Shown piece by piece: positions 5,065 to 5,569 of a stretch of DNA of 5,569 nucleotides. This DNA comes from Methanomethylovorans sp. PtaU1.Bin073 (lineage in GTDB: Archaea > Halobacteriota > Methanosarcinia > Methanosarcinales > Methanosarcinaceae): NCBI GenBank assembly GCA_002067265.1, contig MVQW01000135.1:1-5569 (forward strand). The letters run 5' to 3'. Numbering within the stretch: position 1 is the stretch's first letter; every line of letters starts with the position of its first letter. The translations under genes were made by a program, and so were the position numbers. The notes under the pieces are model-generated. The model saw only the letters and a list, made by a program, of their open reading frames with translations. It ran no database searches and was not told the DNA's origin.

Positions 5065-5569
5065 GCGAAGAGATCAGGATTCCTACGGGCATAGCAGGAC
5101 TGGACAGGGTCATCGAAGGTGGTGTGCGTGATAAGAGCACACTGCTTGTAGTAGGTTCAAGTGGTACTGGAAAATCTACTTTTGCCATGCAGTATATTGC
5201 TTATGGGCTTGAACACGGAGAAAATGCTCTTTATGTGAGTATGGAAGAGCCAGCAGAGCAGATCCTCAGGGAAGCTCGCATGTTGGGTTTTAATTTGGAC
5301 AAATACTATAACAAAGAACTTTTCTTCTTCCACTCCAAGGGAAAGGATTTTGTTAAACTGGTAGATGAACAGTTACCAGCGCTTGTGGAAGCAAATAAGG
5401 ACTATGCTGTAAAGACACGTGTAGTTATTGACCCTCTGACTCCACTTATATGGTCTATTCAGGATAAGCAGGAACAAAGGGATATCATAACCAAATTGTT
5501 CTATACATTAAAACAGCTTGGCCCTGTGCTGATCACAACTGAAGAACATGCAGCTCCTGGAGAAACGGT
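5061..5569 (+). CDS. KaiC-like RecA-superfamily ATPase, 3' end cut by window edge
   Basis: The first 169 codons of a KaiC/RadA/ArlH-type ATPase. The frame stays open to the window end. The N-terminal PTGIAGLDRVIEGG (8-21) is the hallmark start of this family. Walker A is G32-S-S-G-T-G-K-S39, the catalytic Glu pair is E62-E63 (YVSMEEP), and Walker B is VVIDPLTPL ending the strand at D124. A sensor-like strand LITTEE follows at 157-162. Single-domain members are usually about 230-250 residues, so roughly 70 are missing, but a second domain beyond the edge cannot be excluded. KaiC-like ATPases are abundant in archaea and are proposed as signalling hubs; the best-known relative, ArlH/FlaH, works in the archaellum motor, to which CheF delivers signals. 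Here the gene overlaps the Sm-like gene by 4 bases and shares a unit with CheF-like and V4R-like genes, so it is probably the output or hub of that set. Confidence 0.88.
   Translation, partial: MSEEIRIPTGIAGLDRVIEGGVRDKSTLLVVGSSGTGKSTFAMQYIAYGLEHGENALYVSMEEPAEQILREARMLGFNLDKYYNKELFFFHSKGKDFVKLVDEQLPALVEANKDYAVKTRVVIDPLTPLIWSIQDKQEQRDIITKLFYTLKQLGPVLITTEEHAAPGET

Overview
The window looks like chromosomal DNA from a methanogenic euryarchaeon, most plausibly a member of the Methanosarcinaceae. Evidence: an archaeal-type boundary between operons (T-rich termination tract followed by a TATA-like box), a CheF-like protein (a family known only from archaea), a single-domain KaiC-like ATPase, moderately AT-rich DNA, and Shine-Dalgarno sites of the GGAGG type. 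The genus is inferred from gene content; no marker gene fixes it. All genes are on the + strand, tightly packed, in two transcription units.

Unit 1 (1 to about 3000) holds two tandem class II-like histone-deacetylase-family genes, the first cut by the left window edge, followed by a GNAT-type acetyltransferase with a long flexible linker and a C-terminal four-cysteine zinc-ribbon-like tail. Gaps are only 12 and 10 bases. Opposing acetyl-removing and acetyl-adding enzymes in one operon suggest a reversible acetylation module acting on protein lysines or on small amines. The substrate cannot be read from the sequence. The unit ends in a run of T tracts at about 2972-3010.

Unit 2 (about 3062 to beyond 5569) starts at a TATA-like element and encodes a short CheF-like protein (beta domain plus winged-helix-like end), a V4R-like cysteine-rich putative sensor with proline-rich tails, a small protein that looks like an Sm/LSm-type beta barrel, and a KaiC-like RecA-fold ATPase cut by the right edge. 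The last two genes overlap by 4 bases (ATGA), and the V4R stop codon lies inside the ribosome-binding site of the Sm-like gene, so translation is probably coupled.

The most interesting proposal is that unit 2 is a compact signalling module. A V4R-like sensor would feed a KaiC-like ATPase hub through a CheF-like adaptor, with an Sm-like partner. This would resemble, outside a che/archaellum locus, the known CheF link from the archaeal chemotaxis system to the archaellum, whose motor contains the KaiC-like ATPase ArlH/FlaH. Whether the upstream acetylation operon is functionally linked is unknown. No RNA genes, mobile elements, CRISPR arrays or pseudogenes were seen. The longest stretch without a gene is the 143 bases at 2966-3108, described below.
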